DNA of 42,479 nucleotides from Nakamurella sp. (lineage in GTDB: Bacteria > Actinomycetota > Actinomycetes > Mycobacteriales > Nakamurellaceae). The DNA is taken from positions 1 through 42,479 of the forward strand of contig JAFIHI010000081.1 in NCBI GenBank assembly GCA_017848755.1. Direction: 5' to 3'. Within the stretch, counting starts at the first letter, position 1. Every line of letters begins with the position of its first letter. Shown in pieces: positions 1 to 9,608 of the stretch. The notes beneath the pieces were generated by a model, which saw only the letters and a program-made list of their open reading frames with translations, ran no database searches and was not told where the DNA came from. The position numbers were made by a program, and so were the translations under genes.

Positions 1-1461
1 GACCGCGCGACCCTGCACGTCCAGGCCGGCGACGGCGGCAACGGCTGTGCCTCCGTGCGCCGGGAGAAGTTCAAACCGCTCGGCGGTCCGGACGGCGGCA
101 ACGGTGGCAACGGCGGTGACGTCGTTCTCGAGGTGGACACCGGCGTGCACACCCTGCTCGACTTCCACTACCGTCGCAACATCCGCGCGACCAACGGGCG
201 CCCCGGCATGGGGGACAACCGGCACGGGGCCGCCGGCGGTGCCCTCCACATTGGCGTGCCGGACGGCACGGTCGTCCTGGACGAGAACGGTGAGCTGCTC
301 GCGGATCTCGTCGGCGTCGGGGCCAGTTTCGTCGCGGCCCGCGGTGGGCGGGGCGGGTTGGGCAATGCCGCGCTCGCGTCGAAGGCCCGCAAGGCCCCGG
401 GCTTCGCCCTGCTCGGCGAACCGGGGGAAGCGCTCGACATCGTCCTCGAATTGAAGAGCGTCGCCGACGTCGGCCTCATCGGGTTCCCGTCGGCCGGCAA
501 GTCCTCGCTCGTGTCGGTGCTGTCGGCCGCGAAGCCGAAGATCGCGGACTACCCGTTCACCACGCTGGAGCCGAACCTCGGCGTGGTGACGGCCGGGTCC
601 GCGGTGTTCACTGTCGCGGACGTGCCCGGACTGATACCGGGCGCCAGCGAGGGCCGCGGGCTCGGGCTGGAGTTCCTCCGACACATCGAGCGATGCGCCG
701 TGCTGGTGCACGTGGTCGACTGCGCCACCGTCGAGCCCGGCCGCGACCCGGCGAGCGACATTGCCGCGGTGGAAACCGAACTCGCCCGCTACACCCCGTC
801 ACTGGCAACGGATCTTGCCGACAAGCCGCGACTGGTCGCGCTGAACAAGATCGACGTCCCCGAGGCGCGGGAACTCGCCGAGTTCGTCGCGGGCGACCTG
901 CGCGCCGCCGGCCACCGGGTGTTCCTGGTGTCCGCGGCCACCCACGAGGGTCTGGATGAGCTCGCCTACGCCATGGCGGAAGTCGTCGAGGCGGACCGGC
1001 GTACGCGGCCGGTGGGTGCGCCGCCGCGCATGGTGATCCGGCCCGCCGCCGTCGACTCCGAACAGTTCACTGTCGAGCTGGATCCGGAGCTACCGGGCGG
1101 CTTCGTGGTGCACGGCAGCAAACCCGAGCGGTGGATCCGGCAGACCGATTTCACCAACGACGAGGCGGTCGGCTACCTCGGCGATCGGCTGGCGCGGCTC
1201 GGCGTCGAGGACCGGCTCGCCGCGCTCGGCGCCGAACCCGGCGCCGCCGTCACCATCGGAGATGTCACGTTCGACTGGGAACCGGCGATCGCCGCGGGCG
1301 ATCTCGAGACCCCGTCCGGTCGTGGCACGGATGCGCGGCTGGAGACCACGGATCGCGTTCCGGCCGCCGAACGCAAGGTGCTGCATCGCATCCGGCGCGG
1401 GCTGCCGGCGGAGGTCGACGGCCCGGACGGTGCGCCGAGCGGCCGGAGAGCCCGCCGGTGA
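1..1461 (+). CDS. obg: GTPase Obg (5' end outside window)
   Basis: Obg/CgtA GTPase, which binds the 50S subunit and links ribosome assembly to growth and stress. The reading frame is open from base 1, so only a few N-terminal residues are missing; 486 codons are present. The glycine-rich Obg fold fills roughly residues 1-155 ([12 protein letters not shown] visible). The G domain follows, with P-loop GFPSAGKSS near residue 161, switch I FTTLEPN, DVPGLI, NKID and a SAATHEGL G5 loop. A C-terminal OCT domain (about 345-420) and a charged tail end the protein. It is the first visible gene of an operon; its TGA overlaps the proB GTG. In related genomes rplU and rpmA precede it, but that part lies outside the window. 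Identification is secure. Confidence 0.97.
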   Translation, partial: DRATLHVQAGDGGNGCASVRREKFKPLGGPDGGNGGNGGDVVLEVDTGVHTLLDFHYRRNIRATNGRPGMGDNRHGAAGGALHIGVPDGTVVLDENGELLADLVGVGASFVAARGGRGGLGNAALASKARKAPGFALLGEPGEALDIVLELKSVADVGLIGFPSAGKSSLVSVLSAAKPKIADYPFTTLEPNLGVVTAGSAVFTVADVPGLIPGASEGRGLGLEFLRHIERCAVLVHVVDCATVEPGRDPASDIAAVETELARYTPSLATDLADKPRLVALNKIDVPEARELAEFVAGDLRAAGHRVFLVSAATHEGLDELAYAMAEVVEADRRTRPVGAPPRMVIRPAAVDSEQFTVELDPELPGGFVVHGSKPERWIRQTDFTNDEAVGYLGDRLARLGVEDRLAALGAEPGAAVTIGDVTFDWEPAIAAGDLETPSGRGTDARLETTDRVPAAERKVLHRIRRGLPAEVDGPDGAPSGRRARR

Positions 1462-2663
1462 ATACGTTGCGCGCCGTCATACCCGATGGCCGGCATCAGA
1501 CGGACACCCGCGCCGCGATCGGGGCGGCCCGCACCATCGTCGTCAAAGTCGGTTCATCATCGCTCACCACCGCGGCCGGCGGGCTGGACGCCGCCCGGCT
1601 CGACGCGCTGGTCGACGCGCTCGCGGCCCGCGCGGGGGCCGGCAGCAACGTGGTGCTGGTGTCCTCCGGGGCCATCGCCGCCGGGCTGGCCCCGCTCGGC
1701 CTGCGGCGCCGCCCGCGGGACCTGCCCACCCAGCAGGCCGCGGCCTCGGTCGGCCAGCAGCAGCTCGCGGCCCGGTACGCCGACTCGTTCTCGCGGCACG
1801 GGCTCAAGGTCGGCCAGGTGCTGCTCACTACCGACGACGTGGTGCGGCGGGCGCACTACCGCAATGCGCAGCGCACGTTCGCGCGGCTGCTGCATTTCGG
1901 CGTGGTGCCGGTGGTCAACGAGAACGACACGGTGGCGACCACCGAGATCCGATTCGGCGACAACGACCGTCTCGCAGCGCTTGTCGCGCATCTTGTCGGG
2001 GCCGACGCACTGGTGCTGCTGTCCGATGTGGACGCTCTCTACACCGGCGATCCGCGTCTGCCGGACTCCACCGCGATCTCGGAGATCACCGACCCGTCGC
2101 AGTTGACCGGGATCGCCATGGACGGCAGGGGCGAGCTCGGGACCGGCGGCATGGTGTCGAAGGTCACCGCCGCGATGATCGCGACGGGGGCGGGGATTCC
2201 GGTGCTGCTCGCCGACGCCGCGCAGGCGACGACGGCATTGGCCGGCGGGCCCGGCCCGCAGAATAGCCTGTATCTCGGCCCGCAGATCGGCACGGTGTTC
2301 GCGCCCGCTCTGCGACGCACCAGTGCGCGCCTGTTCTGGCTGCGGCATGCGGCGTCGTCGTCCGGGGCGCTCGCGCTGGACGCCGGCGCCGTCGCGGCCG
2401 TGACCGCCCGCCGCAAATCGCTGCTACCGGCAGGCATCACCGGCGTCCGCGGCGATTTCGAGTCCGGCGACGTCGTCGACCTGCTCGGCCCTGAGGGCGC
2501 CGTGGTCGCGCGCGGCATCGTGGGGCACGACGCTGCGGAACTTCCGTCCATCATCGGCCGGCACCTGGCGGACCTACCGGCGGAGCAGCGCCGTGAGGTG
2601 GTGCACGCGGACGATCTGGTGATCGTGCGTCACCCGGCGCGGCGCGGCAAGGCTCCGGTGTGA
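1458..2663 (+). CDS. proB: Glutamate 5-kinase
   Basis: First enzyme of proline biosynthesis: phosphorylates L-glutamate to glutamyl-5-phosphate in the cytoplasm. The amino-acid kinase domain starts at KVGSSSL (Lys30) and includes VSSGAIAAG, the substrate segment [19 protein letters not shown] and [11 protein letters not shown]-terminal PUA domain spans about residues 305-395 (LPAGITGV to HADDLVIV). I chose GTG 1458 because it overlaps the obg stop as GTGA, implying translational coupling. This gives 401 aa, about 15-25 longer at the N-terminus than the mycobacterial protein as I remember it. ProA follows after a short gap, so the two proline enzymes are made together. The family predicts feedback inhibition by proline through the kinase domain. 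Confidence 0.96.
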   Translation: MNTLRAVIPDGRHQTDTRAAIGAARTIVVKVGSSSLTTAAGGLDAARLDALVDALAARAGAGSNVVLVSSGAIAAGLAPLGLRRRPRDLPTQQAAASVGQQQLAARYADSFSRHGLKVGQVLLTTDDVVRRAHYRNAQRTFARLLHFGVVPVVNENDTVATTEIRFGDNDRLAALVAHLVGADALVLLSDVDALYTGDPRLPDSTAISEITDPSQLTGIAMDGRGELGTGGMVSKVTAAMIATGAGIPVLLADAAQATTALAGGPGPQNSLYLGPQIGTVFAPALRRTSARLFWLRHAASSSGALALDAGAVAAVTARRKSLLPAGITGVRGDFESGDVVDLLGPEGAVVARGIVGHDAAELPSIIGRHLADLPAEQRREVVHADDLVIVRHPARRGKAPV

Positions 2664-2697
2664 CGGCCGCCCATGGCAGGCTTGAGAGGTGGATGCG

Positions 2698-4029
2698 GTG
2701 AGTGAACTCCAGGCGGGCGAGCGCGGCAACGGATATGACGACGTTCCGGGCCGCGCGCCTGCGGTCACCCGAGCGGATGTGCTTGCGGCTGCGGGCCGGG
2801 CGAAGTCGGCATGCGATGCGATAGCCGCCGCTTCGTCGGCCGTGAAGGACGCTGCCCTCAAGGCCATGGCCGCCGCTCTGCGCTCACGGTCGGCCGAGGT
2901 GCTCGCGGCCAACGGAGCGGACGTGGCGGCCGCGCGGGCGGCCGGGACCGCCGAGGCGCTCGTCGATCGGCTCGCGCTTTCCGCCGCGCGGATCGAGGCG
3001 ATGGCGGCCGGCTTGGAGCACCTGGCCGATCTGCCCGACCCGATCGGTACCGTGGCGCGGGGGTCGGTACTGCCGAACGGCCTGGAACTGCGCCAGGTGC
3101 GCGTGCCGCTGGGTGTGGTGGCGATCATCTACGAGGCACGGCCGAACGTGACCGCGGACGCCGCCGGTATCGCGCTCAAGGCGGGAAACGCCGTGCTGCT
3201 GAGGGGTTCCGGCTCCGCCCATGCCTCGAACAGCGTCATCGTCGATGTGCTGCGGGAGGCGGCGGCGTCGGCCGGGTTGCCGGCGGACGCGATCGTGCTG
3301 GTTCCCGGCACGGATCGCAGTTCGGTGACGCATCTGATGACGGCGCGCGGGCTGGTCGACGTGATCATCCCGCGCGGCGGGGCCGGGTTGATCCGCGCCG
3401 TCGTCGAGGGGTCCACGGTGCCGGTGATCGAGACGGGGGTCGGCAACTGCCACGTGTACGTGGACGCGTCGGCCGACATTCCGATGGCGTTGGACATCCT
3501 GATCAACTCCAAGACGCGGCGGCCGTCCGTCTGCAACGCCGCCGAGAACCTGTTGGTACACAAGGACATCGCCCGCGAGTTCGTGCCGCTCGCCACGGCC
3601 GCACTGGCGGCGCAGGGAGTGATGATCCACGCCGAGCCGCGATTCGCGGAGTTGGCTGGACCGGGGTCGACCGTGCCGGCGACCGATGAGGATTTCGACA
3701 CCGAATACCTGGCGCTGGATATCGCAGCGGCCGTGGTGGACGGGCTCGACGCGGCGATCGGGCACGTGAAACGACACGGCACCGGGCATACGGAGGCCAT
3801 CGTCACCGGCGATCTTGCCGCAGCCCGAGAGTTCACCGGCCGCATCGACGCGGCGGCGGTGATGGTGAACGCGTCGACGGCGTTCACCGACGGCGGCGAG
3901 TTCGGATTCGGCGCGGAGATCGGCATCTCCACCCAGAAGCTGCATGCGCGGGGGCCGATGGGTCTACCGGAGTTGACGTCGACCAAGTACATCGTCACGG
4001 GGACCGGCCAGGTAAGGCCGGTCGCGTGA
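2698..4029 (+). CDS. proA: Gamma-glutamyl phosphate reductase
   Basis: Second proline enzyme: NADPH-dependent reduction of glutamyl-5-phosphate to glutamate-5-semialdehyde. It has the aldehyde-dehydrogenase fold, with the catalytic cysteine in [10 protein letters not shown] and conserved stretches [35 protein letters not shown] and [10 protein letters not shown]. The C-terminus [19 protein letters not shown] is typical. Two in-frame GTGs compete, 2689 and 2698. I prefer 2698 because GAGAGG at 2683-2688 is then about 9 nt upstream, while it would abut 2689. The product is 443 aa, with an N-terminal extension of about 20 residues compared with usual ProA. In mycobacteria nadE and other genes separate proB and proA; here they are adjacent. 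The stop overlaps nadD. Confidence 0.96.
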   Translation: MSELQAGERGNGYDDVPGRAPAVTRADVLAAAGRAKSACDAIAAASSAVKDAALKAMAAALRSRSAEVLAANGADVAAARAAGTAEALVDRLALSAARIEAMAAGLEHLADLPDPIGTVARGSVLPNGLELRQVRVPLGVVAIIYEARPNVTADAAGIALKAGNAVLLRGSGSAHASNSVIVDVLREAAASAGLPADAIVLVPGTDRSSVTHLMTARGLVDVIIPRGGAGLIRAVVEGSTVPVIETGVGNCHVYVDASADIPMALDILINSKTRRPSVCNAAENLLVHKDIAREFVPLATAALAAQGVMIHAEPRFAELAGPGSTVPATDEDFDTEYLALDIAAAVVDGLDAAIGHVKRHGTGHTEAIVTGDLAAAREFTGRIDAAAVMVNASTAFTDGGEFGFGAEIGISTQKLHARGPMGLPELTSTKYIVTGTGQVRPVA

Positions 4030-4679
4030 ACGGGGCCGAGACCGACACGGGCCGCTCGCGCCCGGCCGTCTTGTCCGGAGTCCGGCGGCGGATCGGCGTC
4101 ATGGGCGGCACGTTCGATCCGATCCACCACGGCCATCTGGTCGCGGCATCCGAAGTGGCGTCGCGATTCTCGCTCGACACGGTGATCTTCGTGCCGACCG
4201 GCCAGCCGTGGCAGAAGCATTCCGGCGGGGTGAGCACCGCGGAACACCGTTACCTGATGACGGTGATCGCGACGGCCTCGAATCCGCGGTTCACGGTGTC
4301 CCGGGTCGATCTCGACCGGGCGGGGCCGACCTACACCGTGGACACCCTGCGCGAACTGAAGGCGCAGTTTCCGGGCGACGAGTTGTACTTCATCACCGGC
4401 GCGGACGCGCTGGCGGCGATCATGAGCTGGAAGGATGCCGACGAGCTGTCGAGCCTGGCGCGGATGATCGGCGTCACCCGGCCCGGCTACCAGCTCGCCG
4501 ACCCGGATCTGCCGGGCGGTTCGGTCACGCTGATCGAGGTTCCGGCGCTTGCGATCTCGTCGACCGACTGCCGGGAGCGGGTGCGACGCGGCGAACCCGT
4601 CTGGTACCTGGTGCCCGACGGCGTTGTGCAATACATCAGCAAACACCGACTGTACGTTCCCGGCGAGGAGGGCGCCTAA
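4026..4679 (+). CDS. nadD: Nicotinate-nucleotide adenylyltransferase
   Basis: Converts nicotinate mononucleotide and ATP to deamido-NAD, the step shared by de novo and salvage NAD synthesis. The HxGH nucleotidyltransferase signature appears as [15 protein letters not shown] near residues 25-38, and the closing [10 protein letters not shown] (the ISSTxxR motif) near residue 178. At 217 aa the length is normal. An N-terminal stretch of about 22 residues precedes the first strand, so a later start (ATG 4101, at MGGTF) is conceivable but would cut the first beta strand. GTG 4026 overlaps the proA stop (GTGA), indicating coupling. RsfS follows directly, the usual nadD-rsfS order in actinobacteria. 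Confidence 0.96.
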   Translation: MNGAETDTGRSRPAVLSGVRRRIGVMGGTFDPIHHGHLVAASEVASRFSLDTVIFVPTGQPWQKHSGGVSTAEHRYLMTVIATASNPRFTVSRVDLDRAGPTYTVDTLRELKAQFPGDELYFITGADALAAIMSWKDADELSSLARMIGVTRPGYQLADPDLPGGSVTLIEVPALAISSTDCRERVRRGEPVWYLVPDGVVQYISKHRLYVPGEEGA

Positions 4680-5105
4680 GTGACAGCAACCGAATCTGCC
4701 CGCGCGGCCGCGCTTGTCGCGGCGCAGGCGGCGTCCGACAAGCATGGCACCGACCTGGTGATCATCGATGTGTCCGACCGGCTTCCGTTGACCGACTGCT
4801 TCGTGGTGGTCACTGCCGCCAACGAGCGGCAGGTCGGCGCGATCATCGACGAGGTGACGGAGCGGTTGGCGCACCGCGGGATCAAGGCGCTGCGCCGGGA
4901 GGGCGAGCGGGACGGCCGCTGGGTGTTGCTCGACTTCGGTGATGTGGTGGTGCACGTGCAGCACGCGGAGGAACGCGTCTTCTACGCCCTGGAGCGGCTG
5001 TGGGGTGACTGTCCCACGATCCCGTTCGTCGATGACGCCCTGCCGGTGGCCGGGTCGGTTGGTGACCCGGTAGCAGAGTCGATGCCGACGGTGACACGGG
5101 CTTGA
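4680..5105 (+). CDS. rsfS: Ribosomal silencing factor RsfS
   Basis: RsfS (DUF143/Iojap family, 141 aa) binds L14 on the 50S subunit and blocks subunit joining during starvation. Family marks are present: DLVIIDVSDRLPLTDCFVV, the basic GIKALRREGERDGRWVLLDFGDVVVHVQ segment and the terminal FYALERLWGDCP, followed by a short tail of about 30 residues. The GTG start immediately follows the nadD TAA with no spacer, so it is translated from the same message. GpgP lies 11 nt downstream. Placement between nadD and a phosphoglycerate-mutase-like gene is typical for Mycobacteriales. Confidence 0.95.
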   Translation: MTATESARAAALVAAQAASDKHGTDLVIIDVSDRLPLTDCFVVVTAANERQVGAIIDEVTERLAHRGIKALRREGERDGRWVLLDFGDVVVHVQHAEERVFYALERLWGDCPTIPFVDDALPVAGSVGDPVAESMPTVTRA

Positions 5106-5116
5106 GGACGTGACCC

Positions 5117-5761
5117 ATGGCACTGGACCACGTCATCGCGATGCGGCACGGCGAGACCGAATGGAACCTCGCCCTGCGCATGCAGGGGCATCGCGACATC
5201 CCGCTCAGCGAGGTGGGTCTCGCGCAGGCGAAGGCCGCCGCCGCGTCCGTCGGAGCGCTGGAACCGGATGTCATCGTCTCCTCCGATCTGCAGCGAGCGC
5301 ACGCCACGGCACAGGCCATCGGCCGGGCGACCGGTCTGTCGGTTCGTACCGACCGTCGGCTGCGGGAGACCTCGCTGGGCGAGTGGGAGGGTCTGAGCCG
5401 GGATGAGGTCCAAGCACGGTGGCCCGGCGAGTGGGAACGCTGGCGGCACAGCGACGCCCGGATCGCTCCGCCCGGCGGCGAATCCCGGGTCGAGGTGGCG
5501 GCTCGCGCACAGCGCGTGGTGGACGATCTGGACGCCGGGTCCTACCGCACCGCCCTGCTGGTGACGCACGGCGGACTCATCGTGGGGCTCACCGGGCGTC
5601 TGCTCGGCCTGCCCGACGATCTGTGGGGGCACCTGGTCGGCGTCAGCAACTGCCACTGGGTGGTGCTGCACCGGGTGGTAGGGCGCTGGCGGCTGCACAC
5701 CTACAACGGCGGGCTCGCAGGCATCGTGCCCCCCGTCGACGAGGAGATCGCCGACGACTGA
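5117..5761 (+). CDS. gpgP: Histidine phosphatase, probable glucosyl-3-phosphoglycerate phosphatase
   Basis: Histidine-phosphatase superfamily protein of 214 aa. The catalytic RHGE is in MRHGETEWN (residues 9-17), the second arginine and glutamate in SSDLQRAHATAQAI and LRETSLGEWEG, and the second catalytic histidine in LLVTHGGLI. In Mycobacteriales the gene directly after rsfS (Rv2419c) is GpgP, which removes phosphate from glucosyl-3-phosphoglycerate on the way to methylglucose lipopolysaccharides; that assignment here rests on position and similarity. ATG 5117 has GAGGA about 8 nt upstream. It is probably the last gene of the obg operon; a 154-nt gap follows. A general phosphoglycerate-mutase-like phosphatase is the alternative. 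Confidence 0.85.
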   Translation: MALDHVIAMRHGETEWNLALRMQGHRDIPLSEVGLAQAKAAAASVGALEPDVIVSSDLQRAHATAQAIGRATGLSVRTDRRLRETSLGEWEGLSRDEVQARWPGEWERWRHSDARIAPPGGESRVEVAARAQRVVDDLDAGSYRTALLVTHGGLIVGLTGRLLGLPDDLWGHLVGVSNCHWVVLHRVVGRWRLHTYNGGLAGIVPPVDEEIADD

Positions 5762-5903
5762 CGGTGCTGCCTGACAATGTTGGCTGAGGGTGCGGCTTGA
5801 GGGTCGCGTCTAGCGGTGCTGTCCGGCGTTGGCAGGGTTGTCCACCTGTCCGATTTCCATCCCCACCGCCGGTCTGCCTTCGTCTGCCTGCGGGTGGGAT
5901 CGC

Positions 5904-5909
5904 TAGCGT
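5904..5909 (+). promoter_or_regulatory. -10 element TAGCGT, leaderless comEA promoter
   Basis: TAGCGT ends 6 nt before the comEA ATG and no Shine-Dalgarno is visible. This spacing is what a leaderless transcript starting at the A of ATG requires. No clear -35 is seen. Confidence 0.45.
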
Positions 5910-5915
5910 GCTCGC

Positions 5916-7091
5916 ATGTTTCGTCGGTCTTCAGACGCTGTGCCTGCTCGTGGCCGGGCCGTCGGCCCGGTAGCCCGGGACCGCGTCATGGCGCTGCGGT
6001 CGCATGGTGCTGGGGGATCCGGCGCCGAGGTGCACTCGGGGTGGGTGCCCGGGCCGCAGGCATCTTTGGCCGACCTACCACCGCTGTTCGAGGCGTTGGT
6101 GGGCGAGCCTCCGACAGACGCCGCCGGCCCGCAGCGCGCGGACGACGATGCGTGGACCGCGGCGGCCGACGACGCTGTCGGACCGCGGGTAGCCGCGCGG
6201 TCGACGCCGGAGCGCGCGACCGGAACGGACGCGGCGACGATGGGCGGACCGGGAGGACGTGCTTGGGCGGCGCGGATGGTGCGATCAGGGCCCTGGGGAG
6301 CGCTCGCGGAGAAATGGGTGCCGGATTCGATGCGGGACGCCCGGATCAACCCGGGCCGCCGCGGTGCGGCATTGTTGTCCGTCGTTGCCGCGTTGGCCGC
6401 CGTTGTCGCTGCCGTGGGGGTGTGGTGGAGCAGGCCCGAGCCCACGCCGGTGCTCGGTGCCGCCTCATCGGCAGATCCGTCGGTGATAGGGACATCCGGT
6501 GCCGAACCGGCGATCGGTGGAATCCGATCCGGCGGTGCTATGGCGGAGCCGTCGGCAGCCGGCGGTGCGCCGGGATCCGGCAACCCGTCCAGCGCGGCGA
6601 CGACCGTGGCTTCCACCGCGCCGACGCGACCGCCCGATCCGATCCTGGTGTCCGTGACCGGGCGCGTGCGGAATCCCGGACTGGTCACCGTGCCCGCCGA
6701 TGCGCGCGTCGCCGATGCCATCGCGGCGGCTGGCGGTGTGCTGGACTCCACGGAGCTCACCGGCATCAATCTCGCGGCGCACGTCACGGACGGAGCGTCG
6801 GTGGTAGTCGCGGGGCCTAACGGCAGCAGCGTCGAGGCCGAGACCGTCGTGGCCGGCTCCGATTCGACGGTCGGCGGGCCCGGCGCCGGCCCGAGTGCTG
6901 CGCTGATCAACATCAACACCGCGGATTCGCAGGCGCTGCAACAACTCTCGGGAGTAGGGCCGGTCACGGCCGGCGCGATCATCGAGTACCGCTCGCGGCA
7001 CGGCCGGTTCACCGACCTGAAACAGTTGCAGGAAGTTTCCGGGATCGGACCCGCGACGTTCGCCCGCATTGCGCCGCACGTGACGTTGTGA
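5916..7091 (+). CDS. comEA: ComEA-family DNA-binding competence protein
   Basis: Membrane-anchored DNA-binding protein of the DNA-uptake machinery, 391 aa. A long charged, low-complexity cytoplasmic N-terminus (about 1-145) leads to one transmembrane segment (ALLSVVAALAAVVAAVGVWW, about 150-170). A Ser/Ala/Pro/Gly linker and a SLBB domain (about 245-300: VTGRVRNPGLVTVPADARV) follow. A C-terminal helix-hairpin-helix pair ends the protein (ININTADSQALQQLSGVGP and FTDLKQLQEVSGIGPATF). The HhH domain should lie outside the membrane and hold incoming double-stranded DNA. ComEC follows 6 nt later. In mycobacteria octT, degV and eis separate gpgP from comEA; they are absent here. A natural competence phenotype cannot be inferred from this alone. 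Confidence 0.92.
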   Translation: MFRRSSDAVPARGRAVGPVARDRVMALRSHGAGGSGAEVHSGWVPGPQASLADLPPLFEALVGEPPTDAAGPQRADDDAWTAAADDAVGPRVAARSTPERATGTDAATMGGPGGRAWAARMVRSGPWGALAEKWVPDSMRDARINPGRRGAALLSVVAALAAVVAAVGVWWSRPEPTPVLGAASSADPSVIGTSGAEPAIGGIRSGGAMAEPSAAGGAPGSGNPSSAATTVASTAPTRPPDPILVSVTGRVRNPGLVTVPADARVADAIAAAGGVLDSTELTGINLAAHVTDGASVVVAGPNGSSVEAETVVAGSDSTVGGPGAGPSAALININTADSQALQQLSGVGPVTAGAIIEYRSRHGRFTDLKQLQEVSGIGPATFARIAPHVTL

Positions 7092-7097
7092 GTCACG

Positions 7098-9563
7098 GTG
7101 TCCGTGCGTCGCCGGTGGACCGAGCCGGAAGCTCCGCCACCGGTTGACCTGCGACTGGCCCTGCCGGCGCTGGCCGTGTGGGCGGGATGTCTGGTGGGGC
7201 TGTGGGCGACCACAGCGGCGTGGTGGGTCGCGGGTGCGGGTGCCGCCAGCGCGGTCGGCTGCGGGGTCGCGGCGAGCGTCGGTCGCCGGAGGATCGCCGG
7301 CCTGGTTGCCGTCCTGGTCTGCCTGTCCGCCGCGACGGCCCTCGCCGCCCTGCGTGCACAGGCGGCAGTCCACGACCCGGTCGTGGTCGCAGCCGCCGCG
7401 GGGGACTGGGCCACCGTCGATGTCGTCGTGACGGGTGACCCCGTGGCGGTGCGAACGAGATTCTCCACCGGTCCGGCCCCGGATGCGGTGGGCGCGGCGG
7501 CGGCCGGCGCGAACCGGTCCGGGCCGGCTGGTGTGGCTCGCGTCGCCGAGGGGCGATGGCGCATCGCCGCCCGCGCCGTGGCCGTCACGGTCAGCGGGCG
7601 CACCGTGCGATCGGGAGCCTCTGTGACGATCTTCGGCGACGGACCCGGGTGGGCATCCGTCGTGACCGGGCAGACGATCCGAACGAGTGGCACGGCGGCG
7701 CCGGATGCGTTCGGGGCGCTGCCAGGGGTGGTGATGAGACCGCACGGCGATCCGCTTCTCGTCGCGGGCGTGCCCTGGTGGGGCGCGTGGGCCGGTAGCG
7801 CGCGTGCCGCTCTCGCCCGCTCGGCCGGCGCACTGGACCCGGACCGTGGCGGGCTGCTTCGCGGGCTGGTGGTCGGCGATACGCGGGGCATCGGCCCGGC
7901 CCTGTCCGGTGATGCCAAGGCGGCCGGGCTGACACACCTGGTCGCGGTGTCCGGCACGCACATGGCCGTGGTCAGCGGCGCCGTGTTCGTGCTGCTGCGA
8001 CGATTCGGCCCGCGGGTGTCGTCGATGGTGGCGGCCGCCGCTCTCGCCGCCATGGTCGTCCTGGTCGGTCCCGCGCCGTCCGTGCTGCGTTCGGTCGTCA
8101 TGGGGATGATCGCCGTCGCCGCCGCCGTGCTCGGACGGCCCCGTGCCGCCCTGCCGGCCCTATCGGCGGCCGTGTTCGCGCTTCTCCTCATCGACCCGAC
8201 ACTGGCGGTGTCGGTCGGATTCGTGCTGTCCGTGCAGGCCACGGCGGCGTTGGTGCTGCTGGCCCCGCCGTGTACCCGCGCACTGCAGCGGCGCGGCATG
8301 CCGCCCGGCTGGGCCACCCTGCTGGCGCTGCCGGTCGCGGCGCACATCGCCACCATGCCCGTCATCGCCTCGATCAGCGGGAGTGTGTCGCTCGTCGCCA
8401 TTCCAGCGAATATCGCGGTGGCGCCGGTGGTCGCACCGGCGCTCCTGCTCGGCCTGGCCTGCCTCATCGCCGGTGCGTGGTGGCCGCCGGCCGGGGCGGC
8501 GATCGCGCGCATCGACGGGCCGCTGCTCGGTTGGATCACCGGCACTGCGCATCGCCTCGCCCGGTGGCCGTCCGCCACGGTGCCCTGGCCCGCCAGCCCG
8601 GCCGGTGTCCTGGTGCTGGCCGGCCTGATCGTCGTCGCACTCGAGCTGACGCGTCACCGTCGGCTGCGGGCCGCCGCCCTGGCGGCGGCCATCGGTGCGG
8701 CGATCGTCGTGATCCCGGCTCGGGTCGTCGCCATCGGCTGGCCGGTCGACGGATGGTTGATGACGGTCTGCGAGGTGGGGCAGGGTGACGCGATCGTGCT
8801 ATCCACCGGGGTCGAGGGCAGCGCAGTGGTGGTGGACACCGGCCCCGACCCTGAGGCGATGGACGGATGCCTGCGGCGGCTGGGGGTCACCTCGATCGCG
8901 CTGCTCGTGATCACCCACTTGCACGCGGACCACATCGATGGTCTCGATGGCGCGATCCGCGGGCGTGCGGTCGGCCGGATCGGCCTCGGCCCCGACCATT
9001 CGTCATCCTCGGGGCTCGCGGCGATAGCGGCTGCTGCCAACGCAAACCATGCCCCGGTCTTCACCATGGTTCCGGGCCAGGCCCTGCGGATCGGCGAGCT
9101 CGCGATCGATGTGCTCGGACCGTCCGACGAGTTCTACGGGACGGCATCCGATCCCAACAACGACTCGGTCGTGTTCCGGGCGACGCACGGCGGAGTGCGC
9201 ATGCTGTTGACCGGTGACATCGAACGTGAGGCCCAGGCGGCCCTGTTGGCCGCGCATGTCGACCTGCGTGCCGATGTGATGAAGCAACCGCATCATGGCT
9301 CATCGAAGTTGCTGCCCGAGTTCGTCGAAGCCGTGGCTCCGCAGGTGGCCGTCATCGGGGTGGGAGTCGGCAACGACTACGGCCATCCGGCGAACGCCGC
9401 GCTCGAGATCGATCGGGATGCCGGTGTGACGGCGATCCTGCGAACAGACGTGGACGGCGACGTTCAGGTCTGCGAGACCGAAGCCGGCGTCGGCACCGTA
9501 TCGCGCGGTGCCAGCCTGGTCGGCGTGCGCGGACGCGTCGCCGCCGGAGCGTCCGGCCGGTGA
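7098..9563 (+). CDS. comEC: ComEC/Rec2 DNA-uptake channel with metallo-beta-lactamase domain
   Basis: Polytopic membrane protein of 821 aa. It has N-terminal hydrophobic helices (residues 14-85) with a DUF4131-like extracytoplasmic segment, and the competence domain with HLVAVSGTHMAVVSG and many helices (about 270-545). A C-terminal metallo-beta-lactamase-like domain carries VGQGDAIVL, THLHADHIDGL (HxHxDH motif), LLTGDIE and KQPHHGS. In studied systems ComEC forms the inner-membrane channel for single-stranded DNA, and the MBL domain is thought to degrade the non-transported strand. The metal ligands look intact. GTG 7098 is 6 nt after comEA, so the two are co-expressed. There is a two-residue choice of early GTG starts (7098 or 7104). 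Confidence 0.95.
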   Translation: MSVRRRWTEPEAPPPVDLRLALPALAVWAGCLVGLWATTAAWWVAGAGAASAVGCGVAASVGRRRIAGLVAVLVCLSAATALAALRAQAAVHDPVVVAAAAGDWATVDVVVTGDPVAVRTRFSTGPAPDAVGAAAAGANRSGPAGVARVAEGRWRIAARAVAVTVSGRTVRSGASVTIFGDGPGWASVVTGQTIRTSGTAAPDAFGALPGVVMRPHGDPLLVAGVPWWGAWAGSARAALARSAGALDPDRGGLLRGLVVGDTRGIGPALSGDAKAAGLTHLVAVSGTHMAVVSGAVFVLLRRFGPRVSSMVAAAALAAMVVLVGPAPSVLRSVVMGMIAVAAAVLGRPRAALPALSAAVFALLLIDPTLAVSVGFVLSVQATAALVLLAPPCTRALQRRGMPPGWATLLALPVAAHIATMPVIASISGSVSLVAIPANIAVAPVVAPALLLGLACLIAGAWWPPAGAAIARIDGPLLGWITGTAHRLARWPSATVPWPASPAGVLVLAGLIVVALELTRHRRLRAAALAAAIGAAIVVIPARVVAIGWPVDGWLMTVCEVGQGDAIVLSTGVEGSAVVVDTGPDPEAMDGCLRRLGVTSIALLVITHLHADHIDGLDGAIRGRAVGRIGLGPDHSSSSGLAAIAAAANANHAPVFTMVPGQALRIGELAIDVLGPSDEFYGTASDPNNDSVVFRATHGGVRMLLTGDIEREAQAALLAAHVDLRADVMKQPHHGSSKLLPEFVEAVAPQVAVIGVGVGNDYGHPANAALEIDRDAGVTAILRTDVDGDVQVCETEAGVGTVSRGASLVGVRGRVAAGASGR

Positions 9564-9608
9564 CCGTCCCCGTGCCGATGTGTCCGACGCGGCTGGCACG
9601 ATGGTCCC

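Noticed and set aside
1557..5123. Long open frames on the minus strand opposite proB, proA, nadD and rsfS (up to about 660 codons).
   Set aside because: They mirror the codon structure of clear genes in a GC-rich genome and show no domains.
5903..8578. An 891-codon minus-strand open frame opposite comEA and comEC.
   Set aside because: It is low-complexity Ala/Pro/Arg/Thr sequence without domains, typical of the antisense frame of GC-rich genes.
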